Source: Pseudomonas faucium (lineage in GTDB: Bacteria; Pseudomonadota; Gammaproteobacteria; Pseudomonadales; Pseudomonadaceae). From it: a stretch of DNA of 64,000 nucleotides. How positions within the stretch are numbered: position 1 is the stretch's first letter; every line of letters begins with the position of its first letter. The notes beneath the pieces are model-generated. The model was not told where the DNA came from, made no database searches, and was given only the letters and a program-made list of their open reading frames with translations. The stretch is taken from positions 62,001-126,000 of the forward strand of contig NZ_BQIP01000017.1 in the NCBI RefSeq assembly GCF_021602585.1, read 5' to 3'. The position numbers were made by a program, and so were the translations under genes. Shown here piece after piece: positions 20,910-28,376 of this stretch.

Positions 20910-21353
20910 TCAGTTCAGCGCTGGCTTGTCGCCATTGATCGGAATGCGCTTGGCCTTGGCTTCTTCCGGCACGATACGCAGCAGGTCGATGCTGAGCAGG
21001 CCGTTGGCCAGGCCTGCGGACTTGACCTCGATATGGTCGGCCAGGCGGAACGACAGCTTGAAGGCGCGCTGGGCAATGCCCTGGTGCAGGTAGGTCACTT
21101 CCGTCGCGCTGTTTTCGCGCTTGCCGCCGATCACGGTCAGCACGCCTTTTTCGACCTGCAGGTCGAGGTCCTGCTCCTGGAAGCCGGCTGCGGCAACCAC
21201 GATGCGATAGTGGTCATCGCCATGTTTTTCCACGTTGTAGGGAGGGTAGCTGCTACCCGCCTCGTTACGTGCCGCGGACTCGAACAGGTCGTTGAAACGG
21301 TCGAAGCCAACGGAATGGCGGAACAGTGGAGCGAGAGAGAAAGCACTGGTCAT
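20910..21353 (-). CDS. ibpA: small heat-shock protein IbpA (Hsp20)
   Basis: A 147-aa ATP-independent chaperone that coats unfolding proteins for later refolding by DnaK/ClpB. The alpha-crystallin domain covers about residues 35-125 (VEKHGDDHYRIVVAAAGF, then LDLQVEKGVLTVIGGKR), and a C-terminal IPI motif lies in KAKRIPINGDKP. Two in-frame ATGs lie 6 nt apart; the second (MTSAFSLAPLFRHSV) is chosen because it is 9 nt from the AGGAG site and matches homologues. A sigma-32 promoter and a ROSE-like leader precede it. Confidence 0.95.
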   Translation of the reverse strand: MTSAFSLAPLFRHSVGFDRFNDLFESAARNEAGSSYPPYNVEKHGDDHYRIVVAAAGFQEQDLDLQVEKGVLTVIGGKRENSATEVTYLHQGIAQRAFKLSFRLADHIEVKSAGLANGLLSIDLLRIVPEEAKAKRIPINGDKPALN

Positions 21354-21415
21354 GGTCATAAACTCCTGAAATTCAGCAAGTAAGTCATTACGCGACCCGA
21401 CTTCGGCATCGCGTA
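21354..21415 (-). promoter_or_regulatory. ROSE-like RNA thermometer in the ibpA 5' UTR
   Basis: The ~60-nt leader has two hairpins. The upstream one (21389-21415) pairs TACGCGA with TCGCGTA plus an inner CCGA/TCGG. The downstream one places TTGCT (21375-21379) opposite AGGAG (21363-21367), giving CTGA/TCAG pairs and a G-G mismatch that buries the ribosome site. A UUGCU opposite the Shine-Dalgarno is the hallmark of ROSE elements, which are known upstream of ibpA in Pseudomonas. Heat would open it and allow translation. Confidence 0.75.
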
Positions 21416-21420
21416 CTGAA

Positions 21421-21449
21421 TAAATAGGGGTCAGGAGAAGGCTTTCAAG
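21421..21449 (-). promoter_or_regulatory. sigma-32 heat-shock promoter of ibpA
   Basis: Minus-strand CTTGAA, 13 nt, then CCCCTATTTA. This matches the sigma-32 consensus (CTTGAA and CCCCATnTA) closely and puts the start of transcription near 21414, just at the base of the ROSE-like leader. Confidence 0.8.
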
Positions 21450-21492
21450 AGGGCACGCGAAAATTTTTTTACTTGCAGGGAGTTGGTGGCTC

Positions 21493-21561
21493 CATCGCTG
21501 GCAAGCCAGCTCCCACAGGTATTTGCGCAGGTCACCTGTGGGAGCCGGCTTGCCGGCGATG
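21493..21561. repeat. REP inverted pair (REPIN-like), copy A
   Basis: Two REP units in inverted orientation (21493-21520 and 21534-21561) carry the core GGCAAGCCAGCTCCCACAGG and its complement GTGGGAGCCGGCTTGCCGG, separated by 13 nt. It lies between dusC and the ibpA promoter. The left arm differs from the right by two compensatory C-to-T/G-to-A type changes. Confidence 0.85.
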
Positions 21562-21569
21562 GGGCAGGC

Positions 21570-22541
21570 TCAGGCCACACATTCCTCGAATGCGTGCACC
21601 TCAACCCCAAGCAACCGGCTGATCCGCGCGCAGTCATCTTCCCTGCGCAGCTCAGCGAACAACACCACCGCCTCGGGATAACTGCGCGTCAGCATCGCCA
21701 GCCACTGCTTCATCCGCCCCGGCGCATAACGCGGCGACAGCTTGGCCTGGGCCTGGCGCCAGAACTCGCGCAGCAACGGCAGCAACGCCTCCCAGCTCAG
21801 CGGCTGGTAGTCGCGGCCATCACGCGCGGCCGCAATCTGCAACGCCAGGTCCGGGCGCGACACCAGCCCACGGCCGAGCATGATGTCCTCGGCGCCGCTG
21901 ACCTCACGGCAGCGCCGCCAGTCGTCGACGGTCCAGATCTCGCCATTGGCGAACACCGGCACCTTGACCACGTCCTGCACCCGAGCCACCCATTCCCAAT
22001 GCGCCGGCGGCTTGTAGCCCTCGACCTTGGTCCGCGCGTGCACCACCAGGTGCGCCGAGCCTCCTTCGGCCAAGGCCGTGGCGCAGTCCAGCGCGCCATC
22101 CGGGCTGTCGAAGCCCAGGCGCATCTTCGAGGTGACCGGAATATGCGCCGGCACCGCCCGACGTACCTCACGCACGATGGCGTGCAGCAACTCCGGCTCC
22201 TTGAGCAGCACCGCCCCGCCCCGCGACTTGTTCACGGTCTTGGCCGGGCAGCCGAAGTTCAGGTCGATCACCGGCGCCCCCAGCTCGCAGGCCAGCGCCG
22301 CGTTTTCGGCCAGGCACACAGGGTCCGAGCCCAGCAATTGCACGCGCATCGGCACGCCGGCGGCCGTGCGCGCGCCCTGGCGCAGCTCTGGGGCGAGCTT
22401 GTCGAACGAGGAGGCTGGCAGCAGGCGGTCACAGACGCGGATGAACTCGGTGACGCACCAATCGATGCCGCCCACTCGGGTCAGGACGTCGCGCAGGATG
22501 TTGTCGACCAGCCCCTCCATGGGGGCCAGGGCAATTTGCAT
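21570..22541 (-). CDS. dusC: tRNA-dihydrouridine(16) synthase DusC
   Basis: A 323-aa flavoenzyme that reduces uridine 16 in the D-loop of tRNA. FMN-binding TIM barrel with [20 protein letters not shown] at the start, catalytic Cys in [20 protein letters not shown], and [20 protein letters not shown]. The N-terminus (APMEGLVD, not APMAGVTD) and the length fit DusC rather than DusA or DusB. No obvious operon partner; the thioesterase gene lies 51 nt upstream on the same strand. Confidence 0.94.
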   Translation of the reverse strand: MQIALAPMEGLVDNILRDVLTRVGGIDWCVTEFIRVCDRLLPASSFDKLAPELRQGARTAAGVPMRVQLLGSDPVCLAENAALACELGAPVIDLNFGCPAKTVNKSRGGAVLLKEPELLHAIVREVRRAVPAHIPVTSKMRLGFDSPDGALDCATALAEGGSAHLVVHARTKVEGYKPPAHWEWVARVQDVVKVPVFANGEIWTVDDWRRCREVSGAEDIMLGRGLVSRPDLALQIAAARDGRDYQPLSWEALLPLLREFWRQAQAKLSPRYAPGRMKQWLAMLTRSYPEAVVLFAELRREDDCARISRLLGVEVHAFEECVA

Positions 22542-22592
22542 TTCGGGGACTCGGCGAGAAAAGCCGGCAGTCTAGCAAAAATTGCTGCCGGT

Positions 22593-23027
22593 TCAGGCAC
22601 CGATCAGCGCCGGGCCGTATCCGTCGATGAATTCGGCCGGCATGCGCCTGGGCTTGCCGCTGGACAGCTCGATGCAGGCGAACGTGGTCTGCGCACGCAG
22701 CAGGGTCACGCCGTCGCGTGGGCGCTTGAGCTGGAAGCGCCGGGTCATGCGCAGGCGCTGGTCCCAATCGATGATCCAGGTGGCCAGCTGCAGCTCGTCA
22801 TCTTCGTAGGCGGCGGCGAGGTAGTCGATCTCATGCCGCACCACCGCCATCGCCCGGTCCAGGCGCCGGTATTCCGCCAGGTCCAGGCCCAGGCGCTGGG
22901 AGTGGCGCCAGGCGCAGCGCTCGAGCCAGGTAACGTAGACCGCGTTGTTGGCGTGGCCGAGGCCGTCGATGTCCTCGCTGCCGACCCGCAGGTCGATGAT
23001 GAATGGCGTTGCCAGGTCCCAGCTCAT
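22593..23027 (-). CDS. acyl-CoA thioesterase, hot-dog fold (YbgC/FcbC type)
   Basis: A 144-aa hot-dog protein. The start MSWDLATPFIIDLRVGSEDI is followed by DGLGHANNAVYVTWLERCAW, the family motif with the catalytic Asp replaced in part of the group by Asn (HANNAVY). The substrate is probably an acyl-CoA but cannot be named. The upstream in-frame extension lacks a ribosome site. It is on the same strand as an alpha/beta hydrolase and a TetR regulator, gaps 43 and 23 nt, so the three may be one operon. Confidence 0.85.
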   Translation of the reverse strand: MSWDLATPFIIDLRVGSEDIDGLGHANNAVYVTWLERCAWRHSQRLGLDLAEYRRLDRAMAVVRHEIDYLAAAYEDDELQLATWIIDWDQRLRMTRRFQLKRPRDGVTLLRAQTTFACIELSSGKPRRMPAEFIDGYGPALIGA

Positions 23028-23070
23028 GCCCGCTCCCCAAGTCAGTGAAGGGGCAGAGTGTAATGGAAGT

Positions 23071-23904
23071 TCAGGCGCTTTGCCGGGCCGGGGCACTGCT
23101 GCTGGCCAGCAGTTCGAGCACGGCCTGGCTCAGGCGCGGGTCGGCCAGCACGCGCTGGTGGCCTCCCCCTTCCAGCAGCAGCAGGCGGCTGTCGAACCAG
23201 GCCTTGTGAATCAACTGGGCCTCGCTGGCGGCCACCAGCTGATCATCCGCCGCATGCACGACCAGGCCCGGAATCTCCAGCTGGTAGCCACTGACATCGA
23301 GGCGGGCGACCTGAATGCCGACATCCCGCTCGACCTGGCGGATGAACGCTGCCCTGGCCCGCGCCGGCATCCCTAAGTGCTTGGCGAAGCCGCGCAACAC
23401 ACCCAGCAGCTGCGCCGGTGCGGCGATGCTGACGGCGGCCTCGGCGCGCAGCCCCATTTGCAGCGCCAGCATGACACTGGCGCCGCCCATGGAGTGGCCG
23501 ATCACGGCTCGCAGCGGCGGCAATTCGGCGGCCGCCTCCAGTAGCGCGCGGGCAAACAGCACCACGTTCGCCTGCTGCCCGGGGGAACGCCCATGGGCCG
23601 GGCCTTCCAGGGAAACCACCGTGTGCCCGGCCTGCACCAGGGTGTCGATCAGGGCGGCAAACTGGGTGGGGCGCCCTTCCCAGCCATGCATCAACAACAC
23701 CGTCGGCCCCTGGCCCCAGCGCAAGGCGGACAGCCCGAAACGCAAGGTGATGCGCTCGGCGCTCGCCAGCAATGGCAGCTCCCACTGCCGCGGCGGCAGA
23801 TTGCGCGGTGTCATGAACGCCCGGCGCATCTTGCCGGCGACATGCTCGGGGGCCAGGTGGCCGAGGGTGCCATTGACGCCACGAATCCAGCTCAAGGTAG
23901 TCAT
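23071..23904 (-). CDS. alpha/beta hydrolase
   Basis: A 277-aa alpha/beta-hydrolase. The nucleophile elbow is GHSMGG (in AVIGHSMGGASVMLALQ), the oxyanion loop LLMHGWEGRPTQFA, the Asp is in VHAADDQLV and the His in GGGHQRVLAD, so the triad is complete. No signal peptide; cytoplasmic. The substrate is unknown. It is preceded by a TetR gene on the same strand with a 23-nt gap, so repression by that regulator is plausible. Confidence 0.85.
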   Translation of the reverse strand: MTTLSWIRGVNGTLGHLAPEHVAGKMRRAFMTPRNLPPRQWELPLLASAERITLRFGLSALRWGQGPTVLLMHGWEGRPTQFAALIDTLVQAGHTVVSLEGPAHGRSPGQQANVVLFARALLEAAAELPPLRAVIGHSMGGASVMLALQMGLRAEAAVSIAAPAQLLGVLRGFAKHLGMPARARAAFIRQVERDVGIQVARLDVSGYQLEIPGLVVHAADDQLVAASEAQLIHKAWFDSRLLLLEGGGHQRVLADPRLSQAVLELLASSSAPARQSA

Positions 23905-23927
23905 CGCCTTGCTCCAAGGTCACAGGT

Positions 23928-24467
23928 TCAGATAACCGCCGATTTGGCGGCGCGCAGAATGCGGTCGGACAGCTCGCCGGCGCCCAGGGCCCGGGCCAGC
24001 GCCAGGCCGCCGATCATCAGGGCCAGGTCGGCCAGGGCCTTGTCGGCATCCTCGGGGCGATCGACCATCGCTGCAGTCATCAGCTCGATGTGTTCGGCCA
24101 GCACTTCGCGAAACGCCTCGGGCAGGCGCTGCATCTCGCTCAGCGCACTGGGCAGCGGGCAGGCATGCACCTCGGCGTCGCGGTGCTTGCGCGACAGGTA
24201 GAAGGCGCCCGCCAGGGCTCGCCGCCCGGCGCCATCGAGGCAGGGGTCAACCTGCGCGAGCAAGGCCCGGCGCTCGCCGAGCAACTGGCGGAAGGCTTCG
24301 AGCATCAGCTCGTCCTTGCTCTCGAAGTGCGCGTAGAAGCCGCCGACGGTAAGGCCGGCGGCGCCCATCACCTGGCTGACACTGGGTTCGGCCGGGCCAT
24401 GCTGGATCAACGCACTGCGTGCAGCTTCAAGGATGCGTTCGCGGGTTCTGCTCTTCTTGTCGCTCAT
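23928..24467 (-). CDS. TetR/AcrR-family regulator
   Basis: A 179-aa regulator. The HTH is in the first 50 residues (RERILEAARSALIQHG, then VGGFYAHFESKDELMLEAF), followed by a helical ligand-binding domain. It stands at the head of a minus-strand group with an alpha/beta hydrolase and a thioesterase. The upstream region has two palindromes (24481-24498, 24500-24521), so self-regulation is likely. The inducer is unknown. Confidence 0.9.
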   Translation of the reverse strand: MSDKKSRTRERILEAARSALIQHGPAEPSVSQVMGAAGLTVGGFYAHFESKDELMLEAFRQLLGERRALLAQVDPCLDGAGRRALAGAFYLSRKHRDAEVHACPLPSALSEMQRLPEAFREVLAEHIELMTAAMVDRPEDADKALADLALMIGGLALARALGAGELSDRILRAAKSAVI

Positions 24468-24480
24468 GGCGGCATTTACC

Positions 24481-24521
24481 GATCAAAATATGATGATCGA
24501 AATATTATATGAGTAATATTT
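24481..24521 (-). promoter_or_regulatory. candidate TetR operator region, two palindromes
   Basis: Upstream of the TetR start: GATCA-N8-TGATC (24481-24498) and a perfect AAATATTA-N6-TAATATTT (24500-24521). The patch is far more AT-rich than its surroundings. Symmetry and position suggest the regulator binds here, over its own promoter. Confidence 0.5.
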
Positions 24522-24575
24522 TTATGCAAGCGAAAATGCCTGCCGCCAATCGGCGCAAAAATTTTGAGGGGAGCA

Positions 24576-24613
24576 GAAAAAACAAAAGGCCCATTCAATA
24601 AGCGAATGAGCCT
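24576..24613 (-). terminator. intrinsic terminator at the end of the tRNA array
   Basis: On the minus strand AGGCTCATTC pairs with GAATGGGCCT (one G-T wobble) and is followed by TTTTGTTTTTT. It lies 28 nt past the last tRNA-Glu. Confidence 0.85.
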
Positions 24614-24641
24614 TTAAAGTCCCGCAAAACGCGGGTAAAAG

Positions 24642-24717
24642 TGGCGTCCCCTAGGGGACTCGAACCCCTGTTACCGCCGTGAAAGGGCGGTGTCCTAGGC
24701 CACTAGACGAAGGGGAC
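24642..24717 (-). tRNA. tRNA-Glu (UUC), third copy in transcription order
   Basis: 76 nt including an encoded CCA. Acceptor GTCCCCT/AGGGGAC, anticodon loop CTTTCAC (anticodon UUC), T-loop GTTCGAATC. Sequence identical to the two other Glu copies in the array. Confidence 0.97.
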
Positions 24718-24760
24718 GTAAACCTTCGCGAAAGTCCGCTTATGCGAACCCTGGCAGAAT

Positions 24761-24836
24761 TGGTGGAGCTAAGCGGGATCGAACCGCTGACCTCCTGCAT
24801 GCCATGCAGGCGCTCTCCCAGCTGAGCTATAGCCCC
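24761..24836 (-). tRNA. tRNA-Ala (GGC), third copy in transcription order
   Basis: 76 nt including encoded CCA. Acceptor GGGGCTA/TAGCTCC, anticodon loop ATGGCAT (anticodon GGC), T-loop GTTCGATCC. Identical to the other two Ala copies. Its 5' end lies directly after the T-tract of an internal terminator-like hairpin. Confidence 0.97.
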
Positions 24837-24837
24837 G

Positions 24838-24871
24838 AAAACAAAAGGCTCATCCAAAACCGAATGAGCCT
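24838..24871 (-). terminator. terminator-like hairpin inside the tRNA array
   Basis: AGGCTCAT pairs with ATGAGCCT around a 10-nt loop, followed on the minus strand by TTTTGTTTT. It is a paralogue of the terminal terminator (24576-24613), but its T-tract stops 1-2 nt before tRNA-Ala copy 3. It should prevent or reduce transcription of the last Ala-Glu pair. Confidence 0.75.
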
Positions 24872-24900
24872 CTTCAAGCCCCGCAAAACGCGGGTAAAAG

Positions 24901-24976
24901 TGGCGTCCCCTAGGGGACTCGAACCCCTGTTACCGCCGTGAAAGGGCGGTGTCCTAGGCCACTAGACGAAGGGGAC
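24901..24976 (-). tRNA. tRNA-Glu (UUC), second copy
   Basis: Same 76-nt sequence as the other copies (anticodon loop CTTTCAC, CCA encoded). It is flanked downstream by the same CCGCAAAACGCGG hairpin as the copy at 24642. Confidence 0.97.
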
Positions 24977-25018
24977 ATAACCTTCGCGAAGATTCACTTG
25001 AGCGAACCCTGGCTAAAT

Positions 25019-25094
25019 TGGTGGAGCTAAGCGGGATCGAACCGCTGACCTCCTGCATGCCATGCAGGCGCTCTCCCAGCTGAGCTATAGCCCC
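25019..25094 (-). tRNA. tRNA-Ala (GGC), second copy
   Basis: Same 76-nt sequence as the other Ala copies (anticodon loop ATGGCAT, CCA encoded). The 42-nt spacer to the following tRNA-Glu resembles that of the third pair, so these two pairs are the product of a recent duplication. Confidence 0.97.
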
Positions 25095-25146
25095 GGATTT
25101 CTAGCCTCTCGGCCCAGCGATGCCATCGACATCACTTGTGCAAAAC

Positions 25147-25222
25147 TGGCGTCCCCTAGGGGACTCGAACCCCTGTTACCGCCGTGAAAGGGCGGTGTCC
25201 TAGGCCACTAGACGAAGGGGAC
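25147..25222 (-). tRNA. tRNA-Glu (UUC), first copy
   Basis: Same 76-nt sequence as the others (anticodon loop CTTTCAC, CCA encoded). Its spacer to the tRNA-Ala before it (72 nt) differs from those of the other pairs, so this is the oldest pair. Confidence 0.97.
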
Positions 25223-25294
25223 GAACCTTCTTACCTTCAAGACCCGGCTGCTGGACCCGGTCTTGCTTGCCAGCCTCGGCTGCCAAGCGGAATT

Positions 25295-25370
25295 TGGTGG
25301 AGCTAAGCGGGATCGAACCGCTGACCTCCTGCATGCCATGCAGGCGCTCTCCCAGCTGAGCTATAGCCCC
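25295..25370 (-). tRNA. tRNA-Ala (GGC), first copy, promoter-proximal
   Basis: Same 76-nt sequence as the others (anticodon loop ATGGCAT, CCA encoded). It is the first gene of the array, about 70 nt after the predicted transcription start at ~25439. Confidence 0.97.
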
Positions 25371-25445
25371 ACAATGTCGCTTTGAACCGAACCACCGGCT
25401 GGGTGCCTGGCGTTTCGTTTTCGTTCATCGCTGTGGACGGGGCGC

Positions 25446-25474
25446 ATATTAAGATCGGATTGCACAGCTGTCAA
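25446..25474 (-). promoter_or_regulatory. strong sigma-70 promoter of the tRNA array
   Basis: Minus-strand TTGACA, 17 nt, TAATAT, followed by a GC-rich discriminator (GCGCCCC) typical of stringently controlled stable-RNA promoters. An A/T-rich block just upstream of the -35 resembles an UP element. Confidence 0.9.
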
Positions 25475-25562
25475 ACAAATTTTCGAAAAAATTCAAAAGT
25501 TTTTTCACAGATAACAATCACTTACCGCCCTGCCCCTGCTATTCGCGGTGCGCATGCCCCTT

Positions 25563-25675
25563 GTAGGAGCGGCCTTGCGTCGCGAAAGGGGCGCAAGGCG
25601 CCCCCCAGCGGTGGTGCGAACTTATCGATCGTGGGGCCGCTTCGCGCCCCTTTCGCGACGCAAGGCCGCTCCTAC
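25563..25675. repeat. inverted REP pair of a second family
   Basis: A perfect 32-bp inverted repeat (25563-25594 and 25644-25675) with core GTAGGAGCGGCCTTGCGTCG and its complement, with a 49-nt centre. It differs in sequence from the GCCGGCAAGCCGGC family at the other sites. It lies 20 nt after the gltX stop and could act as a 3' stabiliser. Confidence 0.85.
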
Positions 25676-25695
25676 AGACGATCAGCGGCGCTGGA

Positions 25696-27177
25696 TCAGG
25701 CGATGTTCGCCAGCAGCTTTTCCCATTCCTTGTTTTCTTTCTTCGACACGCCACCCAGCAGGTCCAGGGCCTGGCGCAGGCGGTAGCGGGTCAGGTCCGG
25801 GCCGAGGATTTCCATGGCGTCGAGCACCGACACCGAGCTGGCCTGGCCAGTGATGGCGGCGAACATCAGCGGCATGGCATCACGCAGCTTGAGCTCCAGC
25901 GACTCGACCACAGCCTGGATGCAGGCGGTGATGCGGTCTTTTTCCCACTGACGCAGGCTTTCCAGCTTCCACAGGATCAGCTGCATCACCTGGCGCACCT
26001 GGTCGGCCGACAGCTTCTTGCTCTCGAACAGCTTGGCGTCGAGCTTCAACGCGCCTTCGAAGAAGAAACCACCCAGCGGGGCGATCTGGCTGAAGGTTTC
26101 GACCCGGCCTTGCACGTGCGGGGCGATCTTCATCATGTAGTCGCTATTGAAAGCCCACTTCTGCACCCGCGCGGCAAACTCCTGCACCGGCAGCTCACGC
26201 AGCCACTGGCCGTTCAGCCACGACAGCTTCTCGATGTCGAAGATCGGGCCGCCCAGGGAAATGCGCGACAGGTCGAAGTGCTCGACCATTTCGGCCAGGG
26301 AGAACTTCTCGCGCTCGTCCGGCATCGACCAGCCCATGCGGCCGAGGTAGTTGAGCATCGCCTCGGGCATGAAGCCCATGCGCTCGTAGAAGGTCACCGA
26401 GGTCGGGTTCTTGCGCTTGGACAGCTTGCTCTTGTCCGGGTTGCGCAGCAGCGGCATGTAGCACAGCTTGGGCTGCTCCCAGCCGAAGTACTCGTACAGC
26501 TTGATCAGCTTGGGCGCCGACGGCAGCCATTCTTCGCCGCGCAGCACGTGGGTGATGCCCATCAGGTGGTCGTCGACCACGTTGGCCAGGAAGTACGTCG
26601 GCAGGCCGTCGTTCTTCATCAGCACCTGCATGTCCATGCGGTCCCACGGGATTTCGACGTCGCCGCGCAGCATGTCCGGGACCACGCAGATGCCTTCGCT
26701 CGGCACCTTCATGCGGATCACGTGGGGCTCGCCCGCGGCCAGGCGGCGTTGCACTTCCTCGTCGCTCAGCAGCAGGGCACGGCCGTCGTAGCGCGGTGTC
26801 TCGCCACGGGCCATCTGCTCGGCGCGCATCTGCTCCAGCTCATCGGCGGTGCAGAAGCAATAGAAGGCGTGGCCGGCATCGACCAGCTGCTTGGCGTACT
26901 TGGCGTAGATCTCGCCGCGCTCGCTCTGCCGGTAAGGGCCGTGCGGGCCACCGACATCCGGGCCTTCGTTCCATTCGATGCCCAGCCAGCGCAGGGCGTC
27001 GAAGATCTGCTGTTCCGACTCGCGGGTGGAGCGCAGCTGGTCGGTGTCTTCGATCCGCAGGATGAACTCACCGCCATGCTGCTTGGCGAAGCAGTAGTTG
27101 AACAGGGCGATGTAGGCGGTGCCGACATGGGGGTCGCCAGTGGGCGATGGCGCGATACGCGTGCGAACGGTGGTCAT
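25696..27177 (-). CDS. gltX: glutamyl-tRNA synthetase
   Basis: A 493-aa class I synthetase charging tRNA-Glu. The HIGH-like site is [19 protein letters not shown] and the KMSKS-like site [19 protein letters not shown]. The start [14 protein letters not shown] is chosen; the frame is open upstream but without homology. It lies next to an array of three tRNA-Glu genes, so enzyme and substrate genes are neighbours, though with separate promoters: the array promoter points away from gltX. Confidence 0.97.
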   Translation of the reverse strand: MTTVRTRIAPSPTGDPHVGTAYIALFNYCFAKQHGGEFILRIEDTDQLRSTRESEQQIFDALRWLGIEWNEGPDVGGPHGPYRQSERGEIYAKYAKQLVDAGHAFYCFCTADELEQMRAEQMARGETPRYDGRALLLSDEEVQRRLAAGEPHVIRMKVPSEGICVVPDMLRGDVEIPWDRMDMQVLMKNDGLPTYFLANVVDDHLMGITHVLRGEEWLPSAPKLIKLYEYFGWEQPKLCYMPLLRNPDKSKLSKRKNPTSVTFYERMGFMPEAMLNYLGRMGWSMPDEREKFSLAEMVEHFDLSRISLGGPIFDIEKLSWLNGQWLRELPVQEFAARVQKWAFNSDYMMKIAPHVQGRVETFSQIAPLGGFFFEGALKLDAKLFESKKLSADQVRQVMQLILWKLESLRQWEKDRITACIQAVVESLELKLRDAMPLMFAAITGQASSVSVLDAMEILGPDLTRYRLRQALDLLGGVSKKENKEWEKLLANIA

Positions 27178-27261
27178 GGAGAGTCTCGAACGAAAGATGA
27201 AACAAAGGCGGGATGTTAGCAGGGAGCAGGCATCGGGCTCCAGCAATGGCGCTAACGACAC

Positions 27262-27291
27262 TTGTGGACAGACCGTCTGTCGCTGTTAAAT
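27262..27291 (+). promoter_or_regulatory. emrA promoter with a 15-bp palindromic operator
   Basis: GACAGAC-C-GTCTGTC (27267-27281) is a perfect palindrome, a pattern typical of TetR-family operators. It lies between a possible -35 (TTGTGG, 27262-27267) and -10 (TTAAAT, 27286-27291). A repressor bound here should block emrAB. No regulator gene is adjacent. Confidence 0.6.
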
Positions 27292-27320
27292 TTGTTTACA
27301 TTTCTGGAACGATAGTCCCC

Positions 27321-28376
27321 ATGCCTGCTCAACTCAAACGCCGCCTGCTGATCTTCTTCAGCCTGGTGGCCATCATCGCCCTCGCCTTCCTCGCCCACTG
27401 GTACTTCAAGGGCCGCTTCTTCGAAAGCACCGACAATGCCTACGTGCAGGGCGAAATCACGCGCGTGTCCAGCCAGCTCGGCGCTCGCATCGACGAGGTG
27501 CGGGTAGACGACAACCAGCACGTGAACAAGGGCGACCTGCTGGTGCGCCTGGAAGTCGCCGACTTCCAACTGGCCGTGGACCGAGCCCGCGCCGCGCTGG
27601 CCACACGCGAGGCGGAATATGCCCAGGCACAAAGCCGCCTGACCCAACAAGGCAGCCTGATCGCCGCCGGCCAGGCCCAGGTATCGGCCAACCAGGCGAC
27701 CTTCGACCGCTCGCGCCTGGACCTGAGCCGCGCCGAAAAACTGCGCAAGCCTGGGTTCGTCTCGGAGGCGCAGGTCACCACCCTGTCGGCAGACGCCCAC
27801 GTGGCCGGCTCCCAGGTCGATAAGGCCCGCGCCGACCTGCAAGGCCAGCGCCAGCAGGTCAGCGCACTGAACGCCGACCTCAAGCGCCTCGACGCGCAGA
27901 TCGCCAATGCCCGTGCCGACCTGGCCCAGGCCGAGCTGAACCTGACCCGCTGCGAGATCCGCGCGCCCCTGAGCGGCACCATCGGCCAGCGCAATGCGCG
28001 CAATGGCCAGGTGGTGCAGGCCGGCGCCTACCTGCTGTCGATCGTGCCCGACGAAGCCATCTGGGTGCAGGCCAACTTCAAGGAAACCCAGATCGGCCAC
28101 ATGCAGCCTGGCCAGCGCGCCGAACTGCTGTTCGACAGCTACCCCGACACCCCGATCGAGGCCCGCGTCGACAGCCTGTTCGCCGCCTCCGGCGCGCAGT
28201 TCAGCCTGCTGCCGCCGGACAATGCCACCGGCAACTTCACCAAGGTGGTGCAGCGCATCCCGGTGAAGCTGACCTTCGCCGCCGACAACCCGCTGCACGG
28301 GCGCATCCGCCCCGGCATGTCGGTAACCGCCACCGTCGACCTGCGCTCCGCGGACGAAGGCCACGATGGCCGGTGA
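27321..28376 (+). CDS. emrA: HlyD/EmrA-family membrane-fusion protein
   Basis: A 351-aa periplasmic adaptor for an MFS efflux pump. N-terminal transmembrane anchor (about residues 9-29, FSLVAIIALAFLAHWYF), biotinyl-lipoyl-like half (STDNAYVQGEITRVSSQLGA), alpha-helical hairpin (about 85-205), second lipoyl half (RCEIRAPLSGTIGQRNARNG) and a beta-barrel domain. The start at MPAQLKRRLL is chosen because the upstream frame lacks an anchor. Its last codons overlap emrB by 11 nt. No outer-membrane channel gene follows; a TolC-type protein elsewhere must serve. Confidence 0.88.
   Translation: MPAQLKRRLLIFFSLVAIIALAFLAHWYFKGRFFESTDNAYVQGEITRVSSQLGARIDEVRVDDNQHVNKGDLLVRLEVADFQLAVDRARAALATREAEYAQAQSRLTQQGSLIAAGQAQVSANQATFDRSRLDLSRAEKLRKPGFVSEAQVTTLSADAHVAGSQVDKARADLQGQRQQVSALNADLKRLDAQIANARADLAQAELNLTRCEIRAPLSGTIGQRNARNGQVVQAGAYLLSIVPDEAIWVQANFKETQIGHMQPGQRAELLFDSYPDTPIEARVDSLFAASGAQFSLLPPDNATGNFTKVVQRIPVKLTFAADNPLHGRIRPGMSVTATVDLRSADEGHDGR

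Larger units (their letters stand above)
25371..25695. other. gap between the tRNA array and gltX
   Basis: 325 nt. It holds the tRNA leader and promoter (25446-25474), an AT-rich stretch upstream of the promoter (25475-25520, UP-element-like, with runs of A and T) and a REP pair of a second family (25563-25675) next to the gltX stop. No coding sequence is credible. Confidence 0.7.
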
